In this document: one piece after another, positions 41,499 through 49,800 of the stretch
Numbering within the stretch: the first letter of the stretch is position 1
Layout: every line of letters starts with the position of its first letter
Assembly (NCBI RefSeq): GCF_014897585.1
Contig: NZ_JABUXW010000013.1
Coordinates: 1 to 64,000, forward strand
Source of the DNA: Brachybacterium tyrofermentans
GTDB taxonomy: Bacteria; Actinomycetota; Actinomycetes; Actinomycetales; Dermabacteraceae
Direction of reading: 5' to 3'
Length of the DNA: 64,000 bases
Made by a program: the position numbers and the translations under genes
The notes under the pieces: generated by a model
Database searches by the model: none
Told to the model about the DNA's origin: nothing
Seen by the model: the letters and a program-made list of their open reading frames with translations, nothing else

Positions 41499-41620
41499 GC
41501 CCCTCCGTCCCGTCGAGTGGCGGGGACCCGTCATGCTGCCGGCCCTGCCGTGTAGCCGGGTCCCGCCACGTCGCGGGGCCCTGGCCGCTGTCTCCCGGGT
41601 CCGTCAGCACAAGAGCCCGC

Positions 41621-41666
41621 ACCACGATCGAGGGCCGACCCCATGGGGTCGGCCCTCGATCGTGGT
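41621..41666. terminator. 46-bp perfect palindrome between purM and DUF3073
   Basis: The right half is the exact reverse complement of the left half from 41621 to 41666 with no spacer (centre CATG). It lies between convergent genes and can terminate both. Confidence 0.88.
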
Positions 41667-41775
41667 CACGGTTCCAGCTGCTGCCGTCCGAACCGGAAGC
41701 GGTCTCGGTGCTCTCGGCCCGCTGCCGGGTGGACATGCTCCGGATGCTGCAGGGTCGTCGCTCGCCGAAATGCTG

Positions 41776-41970
41776 TCAGCGTCGGTACGCGGACGGGGCG
41801 TCGTCGGCCCAGTCGTCGCTCTCCTCAGCCCGGTCCTCGCCGTCGGTGGAGCTTCCGCTCCGCTCGGACTGCAGCTCACGCTGCAGTGCCGTCAGGTCCG
41901 TCGGCGGGCTGTAGTACTTAAGGTCCCGTGCCACCTTGGTGTGCTTGGCTTTCTGTCGGCCGCGACCCAT
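41776..41970 (-). CDS. DUF3073 protein
   Basis: 64 residues. MGRGRQKAKHTKVARDLKYY followed by SPPTDLTALQREL is the hallmark of this actinobacterial family; the C-terminal half is acidic. Function unknown. The basic head and acidic tail suggest a nucleic-acid or ribosome-associated small protein, which is a guess. The start is fixed by family alignment. Usually next to purM and bldC, as here. Confidence 0.93.
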   Translation of the reverse strand: MGRGRQKAKHTKVARDLKYYSPPTDLTALQRELQSERSGSSTDGEDRAEESDDWADDAPSAYRR

Positions 41971-42318
41971 GGATCTGACCCCCTGTGCGTCGGCTGCCGG
42001 GTGTTCTTGTCGACCCGGAAGATGGCATTCATTCGGAATCCAAGAGTACATGCATGCACTCGCTTCCGGCGAACCCTGAGGTCCCGGACGTGCCCGACAT
42101 CCCTTCTGAGGCGCCCGTCGGGCAGGTTCCACGGCTCCACATCGTGGTCACGCGGAGGGCAAGATTTTGCAATTGCCCTATAGTCACCGTCTAAGCTGAC
42201 GACCTAGTGCCTGGGACGAGAGATCGAGACCCATCGGACCTCCTGCGGGAGTACGGATGAGATCGTCGAGGCCCTGAGGTGCGATTTGCTCGACGTTCCG
42301 CTGAAAGGCCGCCCGCAC
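41971..42318. other. Divergent regulatory region, DUF3073 / bldC
   Basis: No gene is seen. Around 42157-42184 the DNA turns A/T-rich: GGGCAA (42157-42162) and TTGCCC (42173-42178) form a dyad, and TATAGT (42179-42184) or TAAGCT (42192-42197) may be the bldC -10 box. That leaves a bldC leader of at least 115 nt. On the other strand TACTCT near 42050 may be a -10 box for DUF3073. Confidence 0.5.
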
Positions 42319-42537
42319 ATGAATGGATCCCCGGATCAGCCGCACGAGGGTTCCGCCCCGAGCGCTGAGCTGTTGACGCCAGCGCAAGTCGCCAAGATGT
42401 TCCATGTCGACCCCAAGACGGTCACGCGCTGGGCACAGGCCGGCAAGCTCACGTACATGCGCACCCTGGGCGGGCATCGCCGATACAGCCGTGACGAGGT
42501 CGTCGAGCTGCTGCGGGAGAGCACCGAGGGCGAGTGA
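42319..42537 (+). CDS. bldC: MerR-like developmental regulator BldC
   Basis: 72 residues, close to the 68-70 of characterised BldC. LLTPAQVAKMFHVDPKTVTRWAQAGKL is the MerR-type winged helix, followed by RTLGGHRRYSRDEV. In Streptomyces BldC binds direct repeats cooperatively and delays development; this organism is unlikely to form aerial hyphae, so the targets may differ. ATG 42319 follows GAAAGG at 10 nt. Its stop overlaps the start of the alpha/beta hydrolase gene. Confidence 0.93.
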   Translation: MNGSPDQPHEGSAPSAELLTPAQVAKMFHVDPKTVTRWAQAGKLTYMRTLGGHRRYSRDEVVELLRESTEGE

Positions 42538-43496
42538 CCCCGGACCGGGTCCTGGGCGACGGCTACACAGCTCAACAGCTCGACCTGGGAGCGGACTCCG
42601 AGGGACCGGTCATCGCCACCCTGATCCATCGCGAGCGGGCCGCGGCGGACACTGCGGAGCGCGACATCGACTCGGCGTCCAGACCGCCGATACTCGTGAT
42701 GCACGGCTGGTCGGACTACGTCTTCGACCGCGGCCTGCTCGAGCACCTCGGCACCCGGGGGCACGACGTCTGGGCGTTGGACCTGCGCAAGTACGGCAGG
42801 AGCCTGCTGCCAGGGCAGACCCCCACCTCGATCGACCATCTCAGCCGCTATGACCGCGAGATCGGTCAGGCGCTGCGGATCATCGGGCCGGGCACGCCGC
42901 CCGTGCTCCTGGCCCATTCCACCGGCGGGCTCATCGCCGCCCTGTGGGCGCAGCGTCGGCCGGGCACGGTCCGGGCCCTCGCACTGAACTCCCCCTGGCT
43001 CGAGATGCACCTGGGGCCGGGCGCGCGGACGCTCGCCGACGGCCCCGTCAGGCTGCTCGCGGACAGGCTGCAGCACCGGCCGATCCTGCCGCCCGGATCC
43101 ACCCACTTCGCCCGCACCACCCACCGCAAGTACGGCGGCCAGTACGAGTACGACCTCGACTGGAAGCCGGAGCGTGGTCATCGGTTCCCGGCGGACACGT
43201 TCGCGGCGGTGATCGACGGGCAGAAGCGGCTGCGCGCCGCAGGTCCGCTGCCGATCCCGGTGCTCGTGCTGCATTCCGCACGCACCCGGATCGGTGCGAA
43301 GTTCACCGAGGAGATGCGCCGCGCCGATTCGGTGCTGGACGTCCGCTCCCTCGTGCACGCCGCGCGCGGGCTCGGGCCCGACGTGAGGATCGAAGCGGTC
43401 GACGGGGCCCGGCACGACGTCTTCCTCTCCGACGCCGACGCCCGGGCCCGCTCCCTCCACTTCCTGGAGGACTGGCTGGAGACGATCAGCTCCTGA
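42534..43496 (+). CDS. Alpha/beta hydrolase, monoacylglycerol-lipase-like
   Basis: 320 residues. ILVMHGWSDYVFD is the oxyanion strand-loop, LLAHSTGGLIAAL holds the nucleophile Ser, and EAVDGARHDVFLSD the catalytic His; an Asp in the VLHSARTRIG-to-SVLDV segment may complete the triad. Layout resembles serine aminopeptidase S33/lysophospholipases; no signal peptide. GTG 42534 overlaps the bldC stop (GTGA), so it is expressed with BldC, which is unusual to my knowledge. Substrate unknown. Confidence 0.87.
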   Translation: MTPDRVLGDGYTAQQLDLGADSEGPVIATLIHRERAAADTAERDIDSASRPPILVMHGWSDYVFDRGLLEHLGTRGHDVWALDLRKYGRSLLPGQTPTSIDHLSRYDREIGQALRIIGPGTPPVLLAHSTGGLIAALWAQRRPGTVRALALNSPWLEMHLGPGARTLADGPVRLLADRLQHRPILPPGSTHFARTTHRKYGGQYEYDLDWKPERGHRFPADTFAAVIDGQKRLRAAGPLPIPVLVLHSARTRIGAKFTEEMRRADSVLDVRSLVHAARGLGPDVRIEAVDGARHDVFLSDADARARSLHFLEDWLETISS

Positions 43497-43501
43497 GCGC
43501 C

Positions 43502-43507
43502 TACGAT
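43502..43507 (+). promoter_or_regulatory. -10 box TACGAT of the 43576 gene
   Basis: Lies just after the hydrolase stop; predicted leader about 60 nt with GGGAGGAG as ribosome site. Confidence 0.5.
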
Positions 43508-43575
43508 GAGGTCGCTCCTGGGCACCGGGTGGACGGTGCCGTCGGCACCGGGAGTCGCAGGGGAGGAGCTGCCGG

Positions 43576-44052
43576 ATGACCTCGGACCCACGACTGCTGC
43601 GCGATCAGGCGGGCGCACTGCGCCATGGAGCCGATCGGCTCACCCTGCTCCGTCTCCGGCTCGCGACGGTGATCGTCGAGACCACCCGGGCGGAGGACGT
43701 CCGCGTGCGGCGCATCGGGGGCGGGATCCACGAGCAGTGGTCGCGGCGGGAGTACGTGGAGCTCGGGCGCCTGGCGACCTCTCTGCGCGGGGCGGCGAAG
43801 CTGCTCGATGCGGTCGCCGTGGAGGGGGAGCGCACCAGCGGCCGCCGGCTGGGCGGGTACTCCGGGGCGGGCTTCCTGGGCCGCGGGGACGACGCGCATC
43901 GGCACGTCGGGGCGGTGTCCGGATTCGTGGGGACGACGCATGGCGCCAGCATCGGCGGCTTCCCCCTGGTGCCGGGGCTCGCCGGGGCGGAACCGGTGCA
44001 TCCTTCGCACACCCTCGGGATCGCGACCCCGGACTACGACGACGAGGACTGA
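43576..44052 (+). CDS. Hypothetical protein
   Basis: 158 residues, not recognised. Residues 1-85 are predicted helical and Arg/Leu-rich (RDQAGALRHGADRLTLLRLR, LATSLRGAAKLLDAV), which recalls the helical hairpins of WXG100-like or cell-division-associated proteins without a WXG motif. The rest is Gly/His-rich and flexible, ending TPDYDDED. GGGAGGAG at 43561-43568 supports ATG 43576. Its 3' end is 23 nt from the convergent membrane gene. Confidence 0.65.
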   Translation: MTSDPRLLRDQAGALRHGADRLTLLRLRLATVIVETTRAEDVRVRRIGGGIHEQWSRREYVELGRLATSLRGAAKLLDAVAVEGERTSGRRLGGYSGAGFLGRGDDAHRHVGAVSGFVGTTHGASIGGFPLVPGLAGAEPVHPSHTLGIATPDYDDED

Positions 44053-44075
44053 TGGCGGGTACCTGAGCGCGCCGG

Positions 44076-45200
44076 TCAGCGTGCGGGGCGAGCGGCCTCG
44101 GGGAGCAGGAAGGACAGGACGGTGGACACGGCGCCGGCGAGCAGCGGCACCACCAGGGTGGTCACCAGCATCAGGAGCATCGTCGCGGCAGCGTCCGCCG
44201 CGCCGACACCGAACGCCACCAGCGCCGCCGCCCCGACAGCCTCCGAAATCCCCGCACCTCCCGGCGTGATCGGCACCAGGGCGATCAGCCGGCCCAGCGC
44301 GAACACCGCGACGCTCAGCAGCAGCGGCACCTCGGCACCGACGGCCCGGATCGCCAGCAGCAGGGCAGCCCACTGCAGCACGCGCGCCGCGCACGTCGGC
44401 GCCAGCAGCGCGACCGGGTGGCGGCGCAGCATCGTCACCAAGGCATCGCGCTGCACGAGGATCACGGTGGCGATCCGCTCCGGCACGAGATCACCGAGCC
44501 GAGCGATGATCCGGGCGAGGACCGACCTGCGCAGCAGGATCGTCAGGAGTGCCAGGGCGATCACGGCGCCCAGCAGCGCGATCACGGCCGCCGTGATCGC
44601 GCCGGGCAGCGCGATCCCTGCCGGGCCGCTCGCGGATCCGGCGGCATAGGCGCCGAGCCCGACCAGCGGGACGAGGAGCGAGGTGATGACCATCTCGACG
44701 AGCGAGGCCGCGACGATTCCGGTGAGGATCACGGGGATCGCGAGACCCGCACGGCGCATGATCCACCCCAGCAGTCCCAGGCCCAGGACGGAGCCGCCCG
44801 GCAGGGCGAGCCCGAGCCCGCTCGAGGCCGTGTGGCCGAGCAGCGCGGAGGGGTAGCGGGAGCCAGTCACCGCCGTGCGCACCGTGAGCGCCTCGAGGGC
44901 GAGGACGCCGAGGCCCAGCAGGGTGACGGCGGGGAGCGCCCAGGCGGGGGCCGCGGTGAGCGTGCGCACGATCTGCGACCAGCTCGCACCGCTGGCCCAG
45001 GGGAGGGCGAGGGCGAGCACGACGACGACCAGCAGCAGCGACAGGGAACCGGTGACGATCTTCCCGACCGGGATGCGGGGCCGGACGTCGAGGTCGACGT
45101 CCGCGGGGATCCAGTCGGGCGAGTCGCCGGAGCTTGGGTCCGGGGACCTATCGGGGACAGGTTCCGGGGTGGTCGGGGAGCCGTCGGAAGCCGCTGACAT
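44076..45200 (-). CDS. LPG_synthase_TM-type membrane protein (UPF0104)
   Basis: 374 residues with about eight spans after a 50-residue acidic N-terminus. The pattern (LLGHTASSGLGLALPGGSVL, ALGRLIALVPITPGGAGISE) is that of the transmembrane half of lysylphosphatidylglycerol synthases without the aminoacyl-transfer domain. Such proteins are candidates for lipid flipping or glycolipid transfer. ATG 45200 has a poor -10-like GAGAAT 6 nt upstream. Divergent from the small membrane gene at 45262. Confidence 0.85.
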   Translation of the reverse strand: MSAASDGSPTTPEPVPDRSPDPSSGDSPDWIPADVDLDVRPRIPVGKIVTGSLSLLLVVVVLALALPWASGASWSQIVRTLTAAPAWALPAVTLLGLGVLALEALTVRTAVTGSRYPSALLGHTASSGLGLALPGGSVLGLGLLGWIMRRAGLAIPVILTGIVAASLVEMVITSLLVPLVGLGAYAAGSASGPAGIALPGAITAAVIALLGAVIALALLTILLRRSVLARIIARLGDLVPERIATVILVQRDALVTMLRRHPVALLAPTCAARVLQWAALLLAIRAVGAEVPLLLSVAVFALGRLIALVPITPGGAGISEAVGAAALVAFGVGAADAAATMLLMLVTTLVVPLLAGAVSTVLSFLLPEAARPAR

Positions 45201-45242
45201 GCGGTGATTCTCGCATGCTTCCCGGAGCGATCTCCCAGGCCC

Positions 45243-45259
45243 CTCCACGTATCGTGGAG
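45243..45259. promoter_or_regulatory. Dyad CTCCACG-TAT-CGTGGAG over a promoter
   Basis: Perfect 7-bp arms centred on the -10 box (TATCGT, 45250-45255) of the 45262 gene. A protein bound here would block initiation directly; alternatively the right arm serves as GGAG ribosome site. Confidence 0.5.
45250..45255 (+). promoter_or_regulatory. -10 box TATCGT, leaderless start
   Basis: Six nt separate it from ATG 45262. Confidence 0.68.
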
Positions 45260-45261
45260 CC

Positions 45262-45597
45262 ATGTCCTTCGTGATCTCGCTCCTTGTCGTCCTGCACCTC
45301 CTCTGCTGGGCCGTGGCGCTCGGCACCTGGGTCGCGGCCGCCCGCACGCGCGTCCCGAACCCGGGGATGCCCCACGCCGTCGCCGGAGCCCTGGTGCTCG
45401 GCATCGTCCTGGCCGTCCTGGTCTCGATCGACGGCGATGCGAACCACATGAAGCTCGGCATCAAGCTGCTGGTCGCCGTGGTCGCCACCGTCTTCGCCTA
45501 CATCGCGAAGAAGAAGGGGCCGGAGACCTCGTCCCTCGTCTGGTTCGGCATCCCGACCGCGATCGTCGCGAACGTCATCATCGCCGTCCTCGTCTGA
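45262..45597 (+). CDS. Small four-span membrane protein
   Basis: 111 residues that are almost all membrane: spans at about 3-25, 36-55, 66-86 and 92-111. HLLCWAVALGTW near the N-terminus and DGDANHMKLGIKL in the second loop are the only polar features; two His could bind heme or metal, but this is conjecture. No family recognised with confidence. Leaderless-type start. Confidence 0.68.
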   Translation: MSFVISLLVVLHLLCWAVALGTWVAAARTRVPNPGMPHAVAGALVLGIVLAVLVSIDGDANHMKLGIKLLVAVVATVFAYIAKKKGPETSSLVWFGIPTAIVANVIIAVLV

Positions 45598-45705
45598 TCC
45601 ACCTCCCGGTCGAGGCAGGGCGGTGCACGTCGCCGAGCCTCCTCCCCATCCTGATCCGTTGTCCACACGGGGCCCGGCGGCGTTCGCGCTGTCGGGTCCC
45701 GTGCC

Positions 45706-45711
45706 TATCCT
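45706..45711 (+). promoter_or_regulatory. pcrA promoter -10 box TATCCT
   Basis: Nine nt before ATG 45721, giving a leader of two or three nt at most. TTCGCG at 45683-45688 is a weak -35 box at 17-nt spacing. Confidence 0.55.
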
Positions 45712-45720
45712 GGGGACCTC

Positions 45721-48639
45721 ATGAGTTCACTCTTCGACGACCTCTCGCTGCCCGACTCCTTCCGCCGCCTCGACGGCGTGACGGTCACGCCGTCGACCCC
45801 CGGCGCGGGGCCGACGGGCACGGACCGCGATGCGCAGCGCCCGCCGCTGGACGAGGCGCCGTCGCCGGAGGATGCACCGCTCGACGACGACGCACCGCCG
45901 GAGGAGGACATCCCCCCGGAGGACGACGCCCCGCCCGAGGAGGAGCCGCTCTCCGGAGCGGCACGGTCAGCGGGCGATGAGCGGCGGATGTCGCAGGCGC
46001 CGGCAGACCTCGACGAGGTGCCGCATCCTGCCGACCGGGTCGAGCCTCCCGTCGCGCCGCGTCGCACCGGGGGATGGGGTGCCGCGGATCCGGCGGTCCT
46101 CAGCGAGCTGACCGAGGGGCTCAATCCTGCCCAGCGGGAGGCCGTGGAGCACCGCGGCAGCCCGCTGCTGATCGTCGCGGGCGCCGGATCGGGGAAGACC
46201 CGGGTGCTCACCCGCCGCATCGCCCATCTGCTGCGCGCCGGTGAGGCGATGCCCGGCGAGATCCTCGCGATCACCTTCACCAACAAGGCGGCCGCCGAGA
46301 TGCGCGAACGCGTGGAGGAGCTCGTGGGGCCCGTGGCCCGCAGCATGTGGGTCTCCACCTTCCACAGCGCCTGCGTGCGGATCCTGCGCCGCGACGCCCA
46401 GGCCGCCGGGCTGAAGAGCTCGTTCACGATCTACGACAGCGCCGACTCGCTGCGGCTGATCACCACGATCGCCAAGGACCTCGAGCTCGATACGAAGAAG
46501 CACGCCCCCCGCGGGATCGCCTCGCGCATCTCCTCGCTGAAGAACGACCTCACCGATCCGATCGACTTCGCCGACCAGGCGGAGAGCTCGAAGAACCCCT
46601 TCGAGAAGACGCTCTCGCGGATCTACACGAACTACACCGAGCGTCTGCGCCAGGCCAACGCCGTCGACTTCGACGACCTGATCGGCCTGACCGTGACGCT
46701 GCTGCGCGAGAATCCGGGGATCCGTGAGGGGTACCGGCGTCGCTTCCGGCACCTCCTGGTCGACGAGTACCAGGACACCAACACGGCGCAGTACCAGCTG
46801 GTGCGGGAGCTCGTCGGGGAGGACCCGCGGGCGGATCTGACGGTGGTCGGCGACTCCGACCAGTCGATCTATGCGTTCCGCGGGGCGACGATCCGCAACA
46901 TCGTCGAGTTCGAGAAGGACTTCCCCTCAGCGGCGACGATCGTGCTCGAGCAGAACTACCGCTCCACCCAGAACATCCTCAGCGCGGCGAACTCCGTGAT
47001 CGAGGAGAACGAGGGGCGGCGCAAGAAGAACCTCTGGACCGATCAGGGGGCCGGCGACAAGATCACCCTCTATGTCGCCGACGACGAGCAGGCCGAGGCC
47101 CGGTACATCGGCCGGCAGATCGACGCCCTGGTCGACGACGGCCGCTCCGCGGGGGACATCGCGATCTTCTATCGCGCCAACGCCCAGTCCCGAGCCCTGG
47201 AGGATCAGCTGATCCGGATCGGGCTGCCCTATCGGGTGGTGGGCGGCACGCGCTTCTACGAGCGCCGCGAGATCAAGGATGCGATGGCGTATCTGCGGGT
47301 GCTCGCCAATCCGGCCGACGAGATCAACCTGCGCCGGATCCTCAACGTCCCCAAGCGAGGCATCGGCGACCGGGCCGAGGCCGCGATCGCCATGCTCGCC
47401 GAACGGGATCGGGTCAGCTTCGGTGAGGCGCTGCGCCGGGCGGACGACGCCCCGGGGATCGCCACCCGCTCCCTGAACGCGGTGCGCATCTTCGTCGCGA
47501 TGCTCGATGACCTGCAGGAGATGGCCCGGCGCGGCGACGGCCCGGCGGAGCTCCTCGAGGCGATCCTGCAGAGCTCGGGCTATTACGCCGAGCTGCAGGG
47601 GAGCGATGATCCGCAGGACGAGTCGAGGCTCGAGAACCTCGCCGAGCTGGTCAGCGTCGCCGCCGAGTTCGAGGCGCAGACCGAGGCGGCCGATGCTGCG
47701 GCCAGCGAGTTCGAGGCACTCTCTGAGGACGCGGAGGACGCGGAGGGCTTGGAGGGTGCGAAAGACGCAGACGACGCGGACGACGCGGACGACGCAGAGT
47801 CTGCGGAGGATCCAGCAGGCACGTCGGGCGAGGATGCCACGGCTCCTGAGACCGATCCGGCGCCCCCCGGCTGGGACATCGCCCCGGACGCGGCACTCAC
47901 CGCCCCGGAGGATCCTGAGGCGACCCTCGTGGACCGGTTCCTGGAGAAGGTCGCCCTGGTGGCCGACGCCGATCAGATCCCCGGCTCCGAGGATCAGTTC
48001 GTCACGCTGATGACCCTGCACACGGCGAAGGGTCTGGAGTTCCCGGTCGTCTTCCTCACCGGCATGGAGGACGGCACGTTCCCTCATAACCGCACCCTGG
48101 GGGATCCGGATGAGCTGCAGGAGGAGCGGCGCCTGGCCTACGTGGGCATCACCCGTGCCCGGGAGCGGCTCTATCTGACCCGGGCCCAGATGCGCGCGAT
48201 GTGGGGGCAGTCCCAGTTCATGCCCGGCTCCCGATTCCTCGACGAGATCCCGGAGGGAGTGCTCGACGTGGCCCGCGCCGGATCCAGCCTCAGCGGCGCG
48301 GGTCTGGGCGGATTCGGTCAGGGCGCCGGATCCGGCGGAGGCGGATTCGGGGGCGGCTACCGTTCCGGGAGCCAGCGCGGTCCGTCGTTCAGCGGCGGTA
48401 TCGGCGGGGGTCGCAGCGATGTGAAGCGTCCCAGCCTCGGCTCCGGGCGCAAGCCCACCGCAGTCTCCGACCTCCCGCAGCTCGCCGTGGGGGACCGGGT
48501 CACGCATGACTCCTTCGGGATGGGTTCGGTCACGGAGATCGCCGGCCAAGGGGAGAAGACCCAGGTGGAGGTGCAGTTCAGGCCGCCCCACGGCACGAAG
48601 AGGCTGCTGCTGCGCTACGCCCCGCTCACGAAGCTCTAG
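45721..48639 (+). CDS. pcrA: UvrD/PcrA-type DNA helicase with acidic extensions
   Basis: 972 residues, against about 720-830 for typical PcrA/UvrD1. Superfamily 1A 3'-5' helicase: LNPAQREAV Q-motif, Walker A AGAGSGKT at 153-160, DEYQDTN, GDSDQSIYAFRGA, LEQNYRS, LMTLHTAKGLEFP and VGITRARERLYL. The C-terminus has a Gly-rich linker and a Tudor-like VGDRVTHDSFGMGSV domain. The first 130 residues are Asp/Glu/Pro-rich, and an acidic Ala-Asp insert occupies about 655-735 of domain 2B. Role in nucleotide excision repair and replication. Confidence 0.95.
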   Translation: MSSLFDDLSLPDSFRRLDGVTVTPSTPGAGPTGTDRDAQRPPLDEAPSPEDAPLDDDAPPEEDIPPEDDAPPEEEPLSGAARSAGDERRMSQAPADLDEVPHPADRVEPPVAPRRTGGWGAADPAVLSELTEGLNPAQREAVEHRGSPLLIVAGAGSGKTRVLTRRIAHLLRAGEAMPGEILAITFTNKAAAEMRERVEELVGPVARSMWVSTFHSACVRILRRDAQAAGLKSSFTIYDSADSLRLITTIAKDLELDTKKHAPRGIASRISSLKNDLTDPIDFADQAESSKNPFEKTLSRIYTNYTERLRQANAVDFDDLIGLTVTLLRENPGIREGYRRRFRHLLVDEYQDTNTAQYQLVRELVGEDPRADLTVVGDSDQSIYAFRGATIRNIVEFEKDFPSAATIVLEQNYRSTQNILSAANSVIEENEGRRKKNLWTDQGAGDKITLYVADDEQAEARYIGRQIDALVDDGRSAGDIAIFYRANAQSRALEDQLIRIGLPYRVVGGTRFYERREIKDAMAYLRVLANPADEINLRRILNVPKRGIGDRAEAAIAMLAERDRVSFGEALRRADDAPGIATRSLNAVRIFVAMLDDLQEMARRGDGPAELLEAILQSSGYYAELQGSDDPQDESRLENLAELVSVAAEFEAQTEAADAAASEFEALSEDAEDAEGLEGAKDADDADDADDAESAEDPAGTSGEDATAPETDPAPPGWDIAPDAALTAPEDPEATLVDRFLEKVALVADADQIPGSEDQFVTLMTLHTAKGLEFPVVFLTGMEDGTFPHNRTLGDPDELQEERRLAYVGITRARERLYLTRAQMRAMWGQSQFMPGSRFLDEIPEGVLDVARAGSSLSGAGLGGFGQGAGSGGGGFGGGYRSGSQRGPSFSGGIGGGRSDVKRPSLGSGRKPTAVSDLPQLAVGDRVTHDSFGMGSVTEIAGQGEKTQVEVQFRPPHGTKRLLLRYAPLTKL

Positions 48640-48649
48640 GCGGGGCTCA

Positions 48650-48687
48650 CAGGCCTCCCAGGCCTCCCGGGCCTCCCAGGGCTTCCG
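48650..48687. repeat. 9-bp tandem repeat CAGGCCTCC, about x4
   Basis: Starts 10 nt after the pcrA stop (CAGGCCTCC twice, CGGGCCTCC, then a diverged unit) and ends at the 3' edge of the convergent GNAT-VOC gene. Confidence 0.8.
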
Positions 48688-48690
48688 GGG

Positions 48691-49743
48691 TCACCGGGGC
48701 CACCGCGCTGCCTTGGGGTCAGGGGGGTCTGACGAGCTCGGAGGCGCGGACGGCGCGACGAGCTCGACCTCGATCCCCTCCGGGTCCTCGGCGTACCAGG
48801 CCGTGTGGTCCGGACCTCCGGCATGCGGGAAGGTGTCGCTGAACAGCTCGCGCCAGCCGTGCTCCGCCGCGCTGTCCCGGATCGCCTCGAGCGCGGCCCG
48901 GGTCTGCACGGAGAGCGCGATGCAGTTCATCCCCGGGGCACGGCGCTCGGAGCGTTCTCCCACCACATCCGGGGACTGCTCGAGCACGATGTACGAGCCG
49001 TCGCCGTGGCGCCAGATGCGACCGGTCTCCCACCCCTCCACGTGCTCCGCCGCCCAGCCGAGAGTCGTCAGCAGCCAGTGCCAGGCGGGCTCGGCAGCAA
49101 TGAGGTCCGCGGTCCACAGCTCCAGATGATGCACGCCGGCACCAGCGGCAGCGCCAGTGCCAGTGCCAGGCCCGGCGTCGGCGCGGGTGTCGGCAACGGC
49201 GACCGGGGCGAGGGCGTGGGGTGACTGCGACGCCTCGGCCACCAGGTCACGGGCCAGGATCTCGGTGGTGGATTCGATGGTTCCCGCAGAGTACGCAGCG
49301 GTGACGCCCGTCGGACGGTAGCCGAGGTGTTCCCAGAATCCACCCGCCCTGTCCGCGTTCGTGGCGACCACACCGGCTCGCAGGCGTCGGATCCCGCCGT
49401 CGGCGCGAAGCTGGGCGAGGGCGCTGTCGTGCAGCAGGCGGCCCAGCCCGCGCCCGTGCGCCGTGGAATCCACGAGCAGCAGTCCGATATGGGCAGTCGC
49501 CGGCTCCGGCCAGTGGACGATCACGTCGCACAGCCCGCGCACCGTGCCCTCCCCGTCGCACAGACCCAGTACCCACTTCGCCAGGGGATCCACCTGGGGC
49601 GGCCGGGCCGTGAGGATCTCTCGCGCATCGCCCTCCGCCACCTCCCGTCCCCGCACCGCACGGGTGTACTCGGGGGAGCGGAGCAGCAGCGCGTGCACAG
49701 CGTCGGCATCATCCACGGTCAGCTGTCGGATCGTGAAGGGCAT
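48691..49743 (-). CDS. GNAT acetyltransferase fused to a VOC (glyoxalase-like) domain
   Basis: 350 residues. Residues 1-165 are a GNAT domain: TIRQLTVDDADAVHALLL, IGLLLVDSTAHGRGLGRLL (acetyl-CoA loop) and GFWEHLGYRPTG. After an Ala/Gly/Thr-rich linker, residues 205-335 are a VOC fold: VHHLELWTADLIAAEPAWHW, YIVLEQSPDV, MNCIALSV and AWYAEDPEGIEVELVAP, with His, Glu and Glu positioned as metal ligands in the family. Substrate unknown; a VOC partner suggests antibiotic or metabolite modification. Leaderless-type start. Confidence 0.85.
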   Translation of the reverse strand: MPFTIRQLTVDDADAVHALLLRSPEYTRAVRGREVAEGDAREILTARPPQVDPLAKWVLGLCDGEGTVRGLCDVIVHWPEPATAHIGLLLVDSTAHGRGLGRLLHDSALAQLRADGGIRRLRAGVVATNADRAGGFWEHLGYRPTGVTAAYSAGTIESTTEILARDLVAEASQSPHALAPVAVADTRADAGPGTGTGAAAGAGVHHLELWTADLIAAEPAWHWLLTTLGWAAEHVEGWETGRIWRHGDGSYIVLEQSPDVVGERSERRAPGMNCIALSVQTRAALEAIRDSAAEHGWRELFSDTFPHAGGPDHTAWYAEDPEGIEVELVAPSAPPSSSDPPDPKAARWPR

Positions 49744-49749
49744 GCGGGC

Positions 49750-49755
49750 AGTCTA
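49750..49755 (-). promoter_or_regulatory. -10 box TAGACT, leaderless start
   Basis: Six nt upstream of ATG 49743 on the minus strand. Confidence 0.74.
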
Positions 49756-49800
49756 GAGCGGAGCGGCGGATAGGCAGCCGGGCCGCTCGACGGGAGAGGC

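Noticed and set aside
42286..42318. TTG 42286 as bldC start
   Set aside because: A TTG start without ribosome site; ATG 42319 gives the family length.
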